From: PWHW01 sp964435025
GTDB lineage: Bacteria; Patescibacteriota; Minisyncoccia; Minisyncoccales; PWPS01
Reading direction: 5' to 3'
NCBI GenBank assembly: GCA_964435025.1
Contig: CAYSXL010000008.1
Coordinates: 1-20,912, forward strand
DNA: 20,912 bases
The notes beneath the pieces are model-generated. The model did not search any database. It worked only from the letters and a program-made list of their open reading frames with translations, and had not been told where the DNA came from. Of this stretch, positions 1 to 7,652 are shown in pieces (positions within the stretch are counted from its first letter, which is position 1; each line of letters begins with the position of its first letter). A program made the position numbers and the translations under genes.

Positions 1-39
1 TGCCGACCTTTCTATTTTCACCCTATCATAGAAGAAGCG

Positions 40-58
40 GGGGTTGTCAACCCCTTTT
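40..58 (+). terminator. possible short rightward terminator hairpin at the left edge
   Basis: GGGGTT and AACCCC form a 6-bp stem with a GTC loop, followed by TTTTATT. This could end a rightward gene lying left of the window. The same bases read leftward contain a perfect TTGACA (45-50) that could be the -35 box of a promoter pointing out of the window, but no convincing -10 box sits at 16-18 bases (GATAGG is the nearest). The two readings cannot be separated here. Confidence 0.4.
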
Positions 59-61
59 ATT

Positions 62-89
62 AAAACAAAAACCCAGCTAAATGCTGGGT
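62..89 (-). terminator. intrinsic terminator downstream of tRNA-Asn
   Basis: On the minus strand a perfect 7-bp stem, ACCCAGC with GCTGGGT and an ATTTA loop (71-89), is followed directly by TTTTGTTTTA. It begins 7 bases after the encoded CCA end of tRNA-Asn. Stem plus T-run is the classic Rho-independent arrangement. Confidence 0.8.
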
Positions 90-95
90 CTTAAA

Positions 96-170
96 TGGCT
101 CTGGCGGTAGGACTCGAACCTACAACCTAGTGCTTAACAGGCACCCGCTCTACCATTGAGCTACGCCAGA
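96..170 (-). tRNA. tRNA-Asn (anticodon GTT)
   Basis: The minus strand folds as a full cloverleaf. The acceptor stem TCTGGCG pairs with CGCCAGA, the discriminator is G, and CCA is encoded (96-98). The anticodon loop CTGTTAA sits in a GTGC/GCAC-containing stem, giving anticodon GTT at 138-136, which reads the Asn codons AAC and AAT. The T loop GTTCGAGTC is standard. The gene lies downstream of rpoD but has its own promoter (180-207) and terminator (62-89), so it is probably a separate transcript. Confidence 0.95.
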
Positions 171-179
171 ATCTACTCG

Positions 180-207
180 ATTATACTTAAAATTAGATAA
201 ATTTCAA
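180..207 (-). promoter_or_regulatory. promoter of tRNA-Asn
   Basis: The minus strand shows TTGAAA (207-202), a 16-base spacer and a perfect TATAAT (185-180). The predicted start, about 7 bases on, falls 2-4 bases before the mature 5' end of the tRNA. It lies in the AT-rich spacer (171-245) between rpoD and the tRNA, which also contains repeated AAATTAGA-like words. Confidence 0.7.
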
Positions 208-245
208 CTTCTTTAGAAATTAAAAATTAGAAACTAGAAATTTTA

Positions 246-1514
246 TTAGTATCCTTCCAATCTCTCCAGTTGCCTGTGCCTTCTTATTCTCTCTAATGCT
301 TTTGCTTGAATCTGCCTTATTCTTTCTCTTGTAACACCAAAAGTTTGCCCCACCTCCTCTAAGGTATGGGTTATTCCGTCATCCAATCCAAAACGCATAG
401 AAAGTATCTGCCTCTCTCTTTCATCAAGGTCAACAAGTATATCACTAAGTCTCTGCCGCAGTAGTTTTCTTGCCGCTGAAACGGAAGGAGATACCGCCTT
501 CTCATCTTCAATAAAGTCGGCAAGGGTACTACTGTCATCCTCGTCCCCAATCGGGGCCTCAAGAGAGGTGGCCGTCTGGTATATTTTTATGATATGCCTT
601 ACCTTCTCCACCTCAATCTCCATTTCCGCGGCTATCTCCTCGGGAGAAGGCTCTCGCCCTAAGCTCTGGAAAAGCTCTTTCCTTACTTTGGTATATTTGG
701 ATATTTTTTCCACCATATGCACCGGGATGCGAACGGTTCTCGACTGGTCCGCCAGTGCTCTGTTTATTGATTGTCTTATCCACCAAGTAGCATAGGTAGA
801 AAATTTGTATCCTCTTCGCCAATCAAATTTTTCCACAGCTCTAAAAAGACCCAGGTTTCCTTCTTGGATAAGATCAAGAAACGAAAGTTTCGGGGAACGA
901 CCAATATATTTTTTGGCGATAGAAACAACAAGACGCAAATTAGCTCTTGTCATTTTTCTCTTTGCGCTTTGATCACCTTTTTCAACTTGTTTTGCAAGCT
1001 CTATTTCCGTTTCCGAATTGAGTAAAGGCTCGCTGGCTATTTCTCGGAGATAACTTTGAATCGAATCAATACTAATTCCCACCATATTCTCAACTTCCTT
1101 TTGTGCCTCATCACTAAGAAAGCTCCTTTCTTTTTTTAGTTTGATTCCTCTTCTTTTTAATCTGTTTTGCAGTCTCCCGAGCGCCTTCTCGTCTTTTTTA
1201 AGTTCCGGAGCAGCTTCATAGATATCGGAAAGGTAAAGAATTCCTTTTCTTCTTTCCGCCCTTTTTATTACTTGCTCCATTTTTTTCTCGGAAAGAGGTT
1301 TTTTTCTTGAGGTTTTGGGCGTAGACTCTTTAGAAACGGTTTTCTTTTTTGTAGCGGGTTTTTTCATCGTTTTTTTCTTTTCGGAAGTCTTCTTTGTGGT
1401 AGTCTTTTTTGAAGATGCTTTTCCTCCCCCGGCTTTCTTTTTGGAGTCTTTTTTTACAGGCTTTTCGGTCGCCTTTTTTTTCTTGTTTTCTTCTTTTTTT
1501 GTTTTTTTGGCCAT
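246..1514 (-). CDS. rpoD: RNA polymerase primary sigma factor (RpoD/SigA)
   Basis: This is the housekeeping sigma-70 factor, 422 residues, which directs core RNA polymerase to -35/-10 promoters. Residues 1-78 are a low-complexity tail with about 33 lysines plus Thr, Ser and Pro. Residues 79-130 resemble the sigma 1.1 domain (GILYLSDIYEAAPELKK, then a basic end). Region 1.2 covers about 147-176. Region 2 covers about 187-262, with DLIQEGNLGL and YKFSTYATWWIRQSI, the core-binding and -10 reading segments. Region 3 covers about 265-335. Region 4 covers about 350-422, with the -35 helix-turn-helix TLEEVGQTFGVTRERIRQI at 384-402. It starts 30 bases after the dnaG stop, so the two are one operon, as in the classic dnaG-rpoD macromolecular synthesis operon. 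No close Shine-Dalgarno is present; a GGAG lies about 20 bases upstream. The identity is certain; the start within the lysine-rich tail is the first ATG after dnaG. Confidence 0.97.
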   Translation of the reverse strand: MAKKTKKEENKKKKATEKPVKKDSKKKAGGGKASSKKTTTKKTSEKKKTMKKPATKKKTVSKESTPKTSRKKPLSEKKMEQVIKRAERRKGILYLSDIYEAAPELKKDEKALGRLQNRLKRRGIKLKKERSFLSDEAQKEVENMVGISIDSIQSYLREIASEPLLNSETEIELAKQVEKGDQSAKRKMTRANLRLVVSIAKKYIGRSPKLSFLDLIQEGNLGLFRAVEKFDWRRGYKFSTYATWWIRQSINRALADQSRTVRIPVHMVEKISKYTKVRKELFQSLGREPSPEEIAAEMEIEVEKVRHIIKIYQTATSLEAPIGDEDDSSTLADFIEDEKAVSPSVSAARKLLRQRLSDILVDLDERERQILSMRFGLDDGITHTLEEVGQTFGVTRERIRQIQAKALERIRRHRQLERLEGY

Positions 1515-1544
1515 ATTAAAAATTATTTTATTTTCTCCAAGCGA

Positions 1545-3260
1545 TTACAATTTTTGTAATTCATTGGAATAGTCCCTATATTTTTTTAAAAGTTCTTCGG
1601 CTCCTTTTTCATCTCCCTTTTCTTCCGCTTCTTTTATATCTTCCTCAACTTTTCTTCTTTTTTCTTTTATATCTTCTTTTTTGGTCTCTCTTATACACTT
1701 ATCAAGCTCTTTGTCACATTCAAATTCTTCCGTCTCCGGAAGAAAGGAAAGATAGTCCAGTAAATCCTCTTCCTTTTTGGAAAGAGATTGTTTCTCTTCT
1801 TTGAGGTGCAAGATTATGTTCGCTATCTCTTCTCTTAAAAAAGCTATCTCTTCTTTTTTAATTTTGGAAAGGGCTCTTTTATCTTTTATACAAAGTGAAG
1901 CGATTTTATCTTCCAGAAGCTCTCTTCTTGTTTTCGGCTCCTTTTTTTCTTTTTCTGCTACTTCTTCTTTCCTTTCTGCCTCCTTAAGGTTTGTCTTTTT
2001 CATTTCTTCGTAGACCGCTTCCTCGCTTACCTTTAATTTACGGGAAAGTTCCGTTACAAAGTAAGAACGTTCAATATCATTGTCCACTTTCTTTATTTTC
2101 GGTAAAAGCTCTTTTGCTGCCTTTCCTTTTTGATGCGGATCGGAAAGATTATATTTGGAAAAAGTATTCTTAAAATAAAACTCCATTACCGGTTGCGCAT
2201 TTTTCACATAGTCTTCCCATTTTTCTTTCTCTTCCGCTATTACATCGGCCGGGTCCGTATCTTTGGGCATCATTATCACTCTTACATCAAACCCTTTTTC
2301 CAGAGCAAGATCTATTCCTTTTTCCGTTGCTGATCCTCCCGCCTCATCCATATCAAACGCAGTAAATATCTTTTTTGTATAACGTGAAAGCACGTCAAGC
2401 TGCTTTGAGGTAAGCGCTGTTCCGGAAGAAGAAACCACGTTATCATAGCCCGCCTTGTGGCATAAAATAACATCCGTATAACCTTCAGCGATAACGCCAA
2501 ATCCTCTTCTTCTTATTCCTACCTTCGCCCTGTCAATCCCGTACATGATAACACTCTTATCGTACAAAACAGTTGCAGGAGTGTTAATATACTTTGCGCG
2601 TTTATCTTTCTCCAAGAAAACCCTTCCCCCGAATCCAACAGGATACCCGCTCAAATTAAAAATAGGAAACATTATCCTTGCTCTAAACCGGTCGTAGGAA
2701 AAATCATTTTTGCAAACGGAAACTCCCGCCTGAGTTATATCTTCCTTCTCGTACCCTTCTCCTATTAAATATTTTGAAAGAGCATCTTTTGCCGTAGGAG
2801 CATACCCTATCTTCCACTTTTCAATCTCTTCCTCCGTTATGCCTCGCTCAAATAAGTACTTTTTTACTTCTTTCCCTTTTTTTGATTCCTGTAGTTGTCT
2901 TTGAAAAAAGCAGGTAGAAGCTTCGCAAATATCAAGAAGTCTTTTCCTCTTTGTTTCCACTTCCTTATTTTGTTTTTTAAGTTCCACACCCGCCCTTTTT
3001 GCCAAGATTCTCAGAGCATCCCCGAACTCTACTCCCTCAACACGCATTACAAACTGAAACATATCTCCCCCCTCGTCACACCCTCCGAAACATCTCCATA
3101 TTTGGCGAGCAGGATTAACAAAAAAAGAGGGGGAGTTTTCGGAGTGAAAAGGACAAAGCGCCCTATAATTGGTGCCCGCTTTTTCCAAATTAACATAACC
3201 TTTTACCACCTCCACAATATCCAGCTTGTTTTTTATCTCTTGAATAGGAGAGTCCAGCAT
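1545..3260 (-). CDS. dnaG: DNA primase
   Basis: DnaG makes the RNA primers for replication and works with the DnaB helicase. The 571-residue protein begins with a CHC2 zinc-binding domain: Cys36, His39, Cys57 and Cys61 in CPFHSENSPSF and CFGGCDEGGD. The last pair is spaced one residue wider than the CFGCG of E. coli. The central RNAP/TOPRIM core carries EGYTDV (259-264) with Glu259, FDMDEAG (302-308) with Asp303 and Asp305, and DTDPAD (344-349), so the catalytic metal ligands are kept. The C-terminal third, after about residue 400, is a highly charged Lys/Glu helical region, where the helicase-interacting domain normally lies; its sequence there is poorly conserved. It is first gene of dnaG-rpoD. 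A strong promoter lies at 3310-3338, and a hairpin sits in the leader just before the start codon. Confidence 0.97.
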   Translation of the reverse strand: MLDSPIQEIKNKLDIVEVVKGYVNLEKAGTNYRALCPFHSENSPSFFVNPARQIWRCFGGCDEGGDMFQFVMRVEGVEFGDALRILAKRAGVELKKQNKEVETKRKRLLDICEASTCFFQRQLQESKKGKEVKKYLFERGITEEEIEKWKIGYAPTAKDALSKYLIGEGYEKEDITQAGVSVCKNDFSYDRFRARIMFPIFNLSGYPVGFGGRVFLEKDKRAKYINTPATVLYDKSVIMYGIDRAKVGIRRRGFGVIAEGYTDVILCHKAGYDNVVSSSGTALTSKQLDVLSRYTKKIFTAFDMDEAGGSATEKGIDLALEKGFDVRVIMMPKDTDPADVIAEEKEKWEDYVKNAQPVMEFYFKNTFSKYNLSDPHQKGKAAKELLPKIKKVDNDIERSYFVTELSRKLKVSEEAVYEEMKKTNLKEAERKEEVAEKEKKEPKTRRELLEDKIASLCIKDKRALSKIKKEEIAFLREEIANIILHLKEEKQSLSKKEEDLLDYLSFLPETEEFECDKELDKCIRETKKEDIKEKRRKVEEDIKEAEEKGDEKGAEELLKKYRDYSNELQKL

Positions 3261-3269
3261 AATACATTC

Positions 3270-3294
3270 GGGGTAGCTGTAAGAGAACTACCCC
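3270..3294 (-). promoter_or_regulatory. hairpin in the dnaG-rpoD mRNA leader
   Basis: On the minus strand GGGGTAG and CTACCCC form a perfect 7-bp stem with an 11-base loop. It ends only 9 bases before the dnaG ATG (3260) and lies inside the roughly 43-base leader predicted from the promoter. A hairpin here would cover the ribosome landing site. On the plus strand the same hairpin is followed by TTTTA, too short a T-run for a convincing terminator. The structure is visible; a regulatory role is inference. Confidence 0.5.
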
Positions 3295-3309
3295 TTTTAG
3301 GATGCGTGT

Positions 3310-3338
3310 ATTATAACGAAAATACATTGATTTTGCAA
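3310..3338 (-). promoter_or_regulatory. promoter of the dnaG-rpoD operon
   Basis: The minus strand shows TTGCAA (3338-3333), a 17-base spacer and a perfect TATAAT (3315-3310). The predicted start is near 3303, giving a leader of about 43 bases. The -35 half reads TTGCAAAA, a form also seen before lemA and before the gene at 14387. Confidence 0.8.
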
Positions 3339-3378
3339 GAAACGTAAAGCGAAAAAATTTAGCTTTTTATGAAATTCA

Positions 3379-3407
3379 TTGACAATTCTGCCGTTATTTC
3401 GTAAGAT
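3379..3407 (+). promoter_or_regulatory. promoter of the glycosyltransferase gene at 3461
   Basis: A perfect TTGACA (3379-3384), a 17-base spacer and TAAGAT (3402-3407) make a near-consensus sigma-70 promoter. The start is near 3414, so the leader is about 47 bases. It is divergent from the dnaG promoter, with the two -35 boxes about 40 bases apart. Confidence 0.8.
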
Positions 3408-3460
3408 ACGGTCTCTAAAAGGGTTCGTGTCCTTTTTTTTGTTAGTTTTATTTATCTCCA

Positions 3461-4765
3461 ATGCCTTTTAAAGAAAATAATAATAAAAAGAATAAAAACG
3501 GTGGCAAGAGAGTCGCAATGATAAGTGTTCACGCCAACCCCCTAGCAAAGCTCGGGGGGAAAGCAATGGGAGGGCAAAGCGTTTACGTTATCGAGTTAGG
3601 GAAGCATCTCGGAAGGATGGGGTGGAAGGTCGATATTTTTACTCGTATGACGAGAAAAAGAACACAAAAAGTAAGACGCGTAGGAAAGAACGTGAACGTT
3701 GTCTATTTGAAAACAGGTCCGCACTACGACATACCAAAAGAAAGATACTTCAAAAATTTACCGGAATTCGTTGCCAACTTTCTTGCCTATAAGGAAAAAC
3801 ACAAGCTGGAATACAATATCATCCACGGACACTATTATAATGGCGGGTGGGTTTCCAATCACTTGAAGAAAATGTTGCAAATCCCGATGGTACAAACATT
3901 CCACACATTGGGATACATAAGACACCGCGCCCTACAGAAGTTCGCTAAAGAGGATTTGGAAATGGTAGACTCTCTCGAAGAAAGAATTATGTCCGAGAAG
4001 GAAGCAATGAGTATTACTGATAGAGTAATAGCAACAAATCCGGCTGAAAAACAAAACATTCTCCGTTTTTATGATTTTAATTTAGAAGATAAAATCACAA
4101 CCATTCCCTGTGGAGTAAATCTTCAACGTTTTAAAAAAATAAAAAAAGACAAAGCAAGAAAAGACCGTAATTTCTCTCCAAAAGAGAAAATAATTCTCTA
4201 TATCGGAAGAATGGACCCTCTGAAAGGAATTGACGTTATAATCAGAGCTCTTCCGGACGTAGTTAAGGAATTTAATAAAAGAAAAGAAAAGGTAAGGTTT
4301 ATAGTTATCGGGGGGAAACTCGGAAAAAGAGGTGACAAGGACGACATTAAAGAAGTGGAAAGATTAAAGCAAATCGCCAAGGATCTCGGCGTCGAAGACA
4401 ATGTTGTCTTTCGAGGGAAGAGAAGCCAAGAAAAATTGCCCTACTATTATTCCGGAGCCGATGTTTTCGTAACCGCACCCTATTACGAAACTTTCGGTAT
4501 GACCGCTCTTGAAGGAATGCGCTGCGGGGTTCCCGTTGTCGCATCCAATATAGGCGGCCTTCCCACGCTAATCGAGGACGGAAAAGATGGCCTGCTTTTC
4601 CCTGCCGGAGATCACAAAGCACTGGCAAACAAAATAATCAAACTACTTAAAAACAAGAAATTACAGGAAACAATAATCGGTAACGGTGAAATAAAGATAA
4701 AAGAGAATTTCGGTTGGAGCAAGGTTGCTTCCGATATGGCAAATCTCTACAAAGAATTAATATAA
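3461..4765 (+). CDS. family-4 glycosyltransferase (GT-B fold), sucrose-phosphate-synthase/MshA-like
   Basis: This retaining glycosyltransferase of 434 residues probably transfers a sugar from a nucleotide sugar in the cytoplasm. The N-terminal acceptor domain has the glycine-rich loop AMGGQSVYVIELGKHL (35-50), HGHYYNGGW (122-130) and FHTLG (147-151), the pattern of the sucrose synthase / D-inositol-3-phosphate glycosyltransferase branch. The C-terminal donor domain has LYIGRMDPLKGID (246-258) with Arg250 and Lys255, the nucleotide-phosphate binders, and the E-x7-E motif Glu343/Glu351 in YETFGMTALEGM. Residues 1-17 are a Lys/Asn-rich leader, and the core starts at about RVAMISVHANP. It has its own promoter and is followed by a terminator, so it is monocistronic. 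The fold and class are secure; donor and acceptor cannot be told from sequence. Confidence 0.9.
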   Translation: MPFKENNNKKNKNGGKRVAMISVHANPLAKLGGKAMGGQSVYVIELGKHLGRMGWKVDIFTRMTRKRTQKVRRVGKNVNVVYLKTGPHYDIPKERYFKNLPEFVANFLAYKEKHKLEYNIIHGHYYNGGWVSNHLKKMLQIPMVQTFHTLGYIRHRALQKFAKEDLEMVDSLEERIMSEKEAMSITDRVIATNPAEKQNILRFYDFNLEDKITTIPCGVNLQRFKKIKKDKARKDRNFSPKEKIILYIGRMDPLKGIDVIIRALPDVVKEFNKRKEKVRFIVIGGKLGKRGDKDDIKEVERLKQIAKDLGVEDNVVFRGKRSQEKLPYYYSGADVFVTAPYYETFGMTALEGMRCGVPVVASNIGGLPTLIEDGKDGLLFPAGDHKALANKIIKLLKNKKLQETIIGNGEIKIKENFGWSKVASDMANLYKELI

Positions 4766-4782
4766 AAAAAGCCTGTTTCCAT

Positions 4783-4811
4783 AAAGGCTACGATCTAAAG
4801 GGCCTTTTTTT
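4783..4811 (+). terminator. intrinsic terminator after the 3461 glycosyltransferase
   Basis: AAAGGC (4783-4788) pairs with GCCTTT (4802-4807), and the second arm runs into a T7 tract (4805-4811). The loop is 13 bases. It begins 18 bases after the stop codon. The end of the T-run doubles as the start of the next promoter's -35 box. Confidence 0.65.
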
Positions 4812-4839
4812 GACTTTAGTGGCGACGATAGGATATACT
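4810..4839 (+). promoter_or_regulatory. promoter of the glycan operon; transcript apparently leaderless
   Basis: TTGACT (4810-4815), an 18-base spacer and TATACT (4834-4839). Only 6 bases separate the -10 box from the ATG at 4846, so the expected start site falls on or next to the start codon. AAGGA at 4841-4845 touches the ATG and is too close to act as a Shine-Dalgarno. Confidence 0.7.
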
Positions 4840-4845
4840 TAAGGA

Positions 4846-5985
4846 ATGAAAATAGCGATAATCGCAACCAACTTCCAGTCTCTTTCTCCGAAAGATGTTA
4901 TCTACGCGCCTCTTATGATAACCAAAGAGCTGGCGGAGGGCCTGCAGGAAAGAGGGCATGAAGTTACTCTTTTTGCAAGTTCGGATTCGGAATCAAAAAC
5001 AAAAATAAGTTCCGGAAATCTTCCGTCACTGAGAAAAAACAAAGAGTGGGACAAAGTTCTTAAGAAAATAGAAGAACACGCCCACAATCCCTATTTCAAA
5101 AAGAAGGCCGTAAAATACGCGGAAGTACTTAGACAAAACTACGAGCTTTTTTTGTCGGCGGAACTTTTTAAAAGAGCTGACGAATTTGACATAATCCAGA
5201 CTCACAGCCCTCCTCAAATAACTCAACTTGCCGCTTTTACCGATACCCCTGTTGCCGTTACTTCTCACGATCCCTACAGTTATCCGGTAGAGTCAGGTTT
5301 AACAAGGGTAATTTATGAAGAGTTAAGCAGAAGAAACAAGAATGTATATTTTCTCAGCCTTTCCGAATCACAAAAAAAACAGTCCGATAGATTACCCTTT
5401 ATAGACACCGTTTACAACGGAATAGATACGAAAAAGTTCCGATTCAGTCCGGAGAACGGCGATTATCTTCTTTTCGTTGGGAGAATGCATCCCGGAAAAG
5501 GAGCGCATACCGCCGCCCAAGTGGCAAAAGAAACGGGAGAAAAGCTAAAGCTTGTCGGTCCCTCTCACAAGCACCGCGACAACTACTGGAGTGAAAAAAT
5601 AGAGCCCTTCCTGAGTGATAAAATAACTTACGAAGGTTCACTCCCCAGAGAAGAGTTGATTCCTCTTTATCAAAACGCCAAAGCGCTTCTTATGCCCATC
5701 GAATCCGAAGAATCTTTCGGCCTGGTTATGATAGAAGCAATGGCTTGTGGCACACCGGTTATCGGCTTTAATCGCTATTCCGTTCCGGAAATCGTTACAG
5801 ATAAGAAGACCGGCTTTCTTGTGAAGGACAAAAAAGAAATGCTTTCCGCTATAACAAAAATAGATCTATTGGACAGGGCAAATTGTAGAAGCGAGGTAGA
5901 AGAAAGATTTACGATAGACAAAATGGTAGAAAGATACGAAAAAGCATACGAGAAAATATTAAAAACACACCGAAAAGATAAATGA
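4846..5985 (+). CDS. family-4 glycosyltransferase (GT-B fold)
   Basis: This is a 379-residue retaining glycosyltransferase with no signal peptide, likely acting at the cytoplasmic face of the membrane. The N-terminal half begins MKIAIIATNF and has the helix ITKELAEGLQERGHEVTLFAS (25-45), usual in the acceptor domain. The donor half has VYNGIDTKKF (189-198), LLFVGRMHPGKGA (208-220) with the Arg/Lys phosphate clamp, and E-x7-E as Glu289/Glu297 in ESFGLVMIEAMACGTPVIGF. It is the first gene of a five-gene operon and overlaps the next gene by 4 bases (ATGA), implying coupled translation. It differs in sequence from the glycosyltransferase at 3461 and is not a recent duplicate. The substrate is unknown; the neighbours suggest a cell-surface glycan or glycerophosphate polymer. 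Confidence 0.9.
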   Translation: MKIAIIATNFQSLSPKDVIYAPLMITKELAEGLQERGHEVTLFASSDSESKTKISSGNLPSLRKNKEWDKVLKKIEEHAHNPYFKKKAVKYAEVLRQNYELFLSAELFKRADEFDIIQTHSPPQITQLAAFTDTPVAVTSHDPYSYPVESGLTRVIYEELSRRNKNVYFLSLSESQKKQSDRLPFIDTVYNGIDTKKFRFSPENGDYLLFVGRMHPGKGAHTAAQVAKETGEKLKLVGPSHKHRDNYWSEKIEPFLSDKITYEGSLPREELIPLYQNAKALLMPIESEESFGLVMIEAMACGTPVIGFNRYSVPEIVTDKKTGFLVKDKKEMLSAITKIDLLDRANCRSEVEERFTIDKMVERYEKAYEKILKTHRKDK

Positions 5986-7157
5986 TTTTAAATATTCTCA
6001 ATAGATTCCTGGGATTTGTTCTTGTAAAATTGGCGCTTCTTTTGGGAATCTTTAAAGATAGAGAGATTTGGATTATCGGTGCCTCCGGAGGAAAAAAATA
6101 TACCAATAACGGCGCCGCTCTCTATCGTTATATTTTAGAAAACCATCCGGAAATAGATATATACTGGATAATAAACAAGGACGCTCCCGATATTCACAAA
6201 GCAAGAAAAGAGGGGCCCTTTCTTTACAGAAACACCGTGAAGGGGAACTTTTACGCTCTCATGGCGGATGTTTTGATATGTACTCACGCCTTGGGAGATA
6301 TCTCCAAATACGCAAAAAAAAGGCACAAAAACTCCTTTAAAGTATTCATATCCCACGGAATAGAAGCATTTAAAATAAAATACCCGAAACACGTAAAAGA
6401 GCACTTTGACTATAACCTTTCTTTGGCTGTCTCCGAATTCGAAAAAAATATCAAGGTGGAAAAATGGGGGCTTGATGAAGATAAGGTCTGTATTACCGGT
6501 CTCCCGCGCTACGATATTCTGGAAGCACACAAAAAAGGAGAAAGGGAGAATATAAAGAGGATCTTCTATATGCCCCATCCTGTAGAAGGAAGGCCCTTCA
6601 AAAAGGACCCGATGAAATTAACCAAAGAGGAAATAGAAGAATTTAAGAGAAAACACTACTACCAAGCACTGCGCAAATTCCTCTCGAGCCCGAAGCTCAT
6701 AGAGTTATTAAAAGTACGCGAGGTAGCGCTGGATGTGTTCTTCCACCAGAGCGTCAACCCCTTAATGGGAAAGATAATGGAAATACCCGGCCCTTCAAAT
6801 ATAAGCTTCGTCTCAAACAGGGATGATATTCAAGAGAAAATCCTTCAGTCGGATATGCTCATTGCCGACCATTCCAGCGTGGCCTGGGATTTTCTTTATA
6901 TGGACAGGCCGGTCATTTTCTTCCGTTTTTACGAAAAGGAGTTTGAGTCTTACCTGAGAACACCCCAAGACCTTTTTGGTCCCTTAACAAAGAATGAGGA
7001 AGAGACAGTGGAAGAAGTAAGAAGGGTGCTGGAAGGAAATGATAACTACAAGGAAAAAAGAGAGGAGAGCAGAAAAGAGTTTATTAAATACCACGATGGA
7101 CGAAATTGCGAAAGAGTGGTAAATTGTATCTTAGAAAAGAAAAGCAAAATAAAATGA
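5982..7157 (+). CDS. CDP-glycerol glycerophosphotransferase family protein (TagB/TagF-like)
   Basis: The family moves glycerol- or ribitol-phosphate units from CDP-activated donors onto teichoic-acid-like or glycan acceptors at the inner membrane face. The 391-residue protein starts with a hydrophobic, basic segment (1-25) fit for membrane association. It has IWIIGASGGKKYTNNGAAL (29-47), ADVLICTHALGD (85-96) and VFISHGIEAFKIKYPK (111-126) with the family His115, then ITGLPRYD (161-168). The C-terminal half has DVFFHQSVNP (241-250) and IADHSSVAWDFLYMDRPVIFF (284-304), the usual D-x-S-S-x-x-x-D donor-site signature. It overlaps both neighbours by 4 bases (ATGA junctions at 5982 and 7154). Length is typical of a single-domain family member. 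The family is secure; the transferred unit is not known. Confidence 0.85.
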   Translation: MILNILNRFLGFVLVKLALLLGIFKDREIWIIGASGGKKYTNNGAALYRYILENHPEIDIYWIINKDAPDIHKARKEGPFLYRNTVKGNFYALMADVLICTHALGDISKYAKKRHKNSFKVFISHGIEAFKIKYPKHVKEHFDYNLSLAVSEFEKNIKVEKWGLDEDKVCITGLPRYDILEAHKKGERENIKRIFYMPHPVEGRPFKKDPMKLTKEEIEEFKRKHYYQALRKFLSSPKLIELLKVREVALDVFFHQSVNPLMGKIMEIPGPSNISFVSNRDDIQEKILQSDMLIADHSSVAWDFLYMDRPVIFFRFYEKEFESYLRTPQDLFGPLTKNEEETVEEVRRVLEGNDNYKEKREESRKEFIKYHDGRNCERVVNCILEKKSKIK

Positions 7158-7648
7158 TTATTATTCTCGGAGAAAAAAAAGGTGAAACGGGTACATTGCA
7201 AGAAGCGAGATTGCTTTATGAGAATTCCCCTTCTCCTATCCTTCTTTACGGAAACACAAAGGAGATGAAAAAGAGCCTCTTGCAAGAAGGAGTTAAAGAA
7301 GAACATATCATTGAAGGAGGAGAATTAGAAGATACAGTTTCTGTTGCCTACAAAGCAAAGACAGAACACTTTGTTCCCAATAATAAGAAAAAGGGAACCG
7401 TAATAATTCCGGATTTTCGACTGGAAAGAGTAGAGTATATCTTTTGGAAAGTTTTCGGGAATGATTATGATCTTTATTTCCACGGGGTAGCTTCTCCGGG
7501 AGCGTGCGGCACTAAAAAGATAATAAAAGAAAGACAATCCGAGCTAAATGAGAAAGCGAAAGCTCTTTTGGGAAGAGTAGAGGAAGGGAATCACAGGGCC
7601 ATAAAAGAAATTTTGGATGATGCCCGGCGTAATGGTAATATAAATTAA
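7154..7648 (+). CDS. DUF218-like (YdcF/SanA/ElyC-type) protein
   Basis: The chosen start is the ATG at 7154, which overlaps the previous stop as ATGA. A longer open frame begins at 7106 but would bury 52 bases of the upstream gene. The 164 residues start with the strand MIIILGEKKGETGTLQEAR, then SPSPILLYG (25-33), GVKEEHIIEGG (46-56) and DTVSVAYKAK (60-69). VIIPDFRLERVEYIFWKVFG (83-102) follows. This order (Rossmann-like strand, R..A.LY, LL.G, gv.e..I..E, T...A, then P....R..yiF) matches DUF218, though the usual Gly-Gly and Glu-x-Asn-T residues are degenerate. Known members such as ElyC affect peptidoglycan or lipid-carrier-linked glycan metabolism, which fits the operon. No signal peptide or membrane segment is seen. 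The family call is tentative. Confidence 0.5.
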   Translation: MIIILGEKKGETGTLQEARLLYENSPSPILLYGNTKEMKKSLLQEGVKEEHIIEGGELEDTVSVAYKAKTEHFVPNNKKKGTVIIPDFRLERVEYIFWKVFGNDYDLYFHGVASPGACGTKKIIKERQSELNEKAKALLGRVEEGNHRAIKEILDDARRNGNIN

Positions 7649-7652
7649 ACCT

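Noticed and set aside
40..54. Leftward TTGACA promoter at the left edge
   Set aside because: No acceptable -10 hexamer at 16-18 bases (TATGAT is only 14 away), and the TTGACA lies within a hairpin.
2895..3347. Rightward 150-residue frame antisense to dnaG
   Set aside because: It lies opposite the zinc-binding start of dnaG, has no promoter and shows no domain pattern.
7106..7153. Upstream start for the DUF218-like protein
   Set aside because: It would add 16 residues lying inside the previous gene; the ATGA overlap at 7154 matches the other junctions of the operon.
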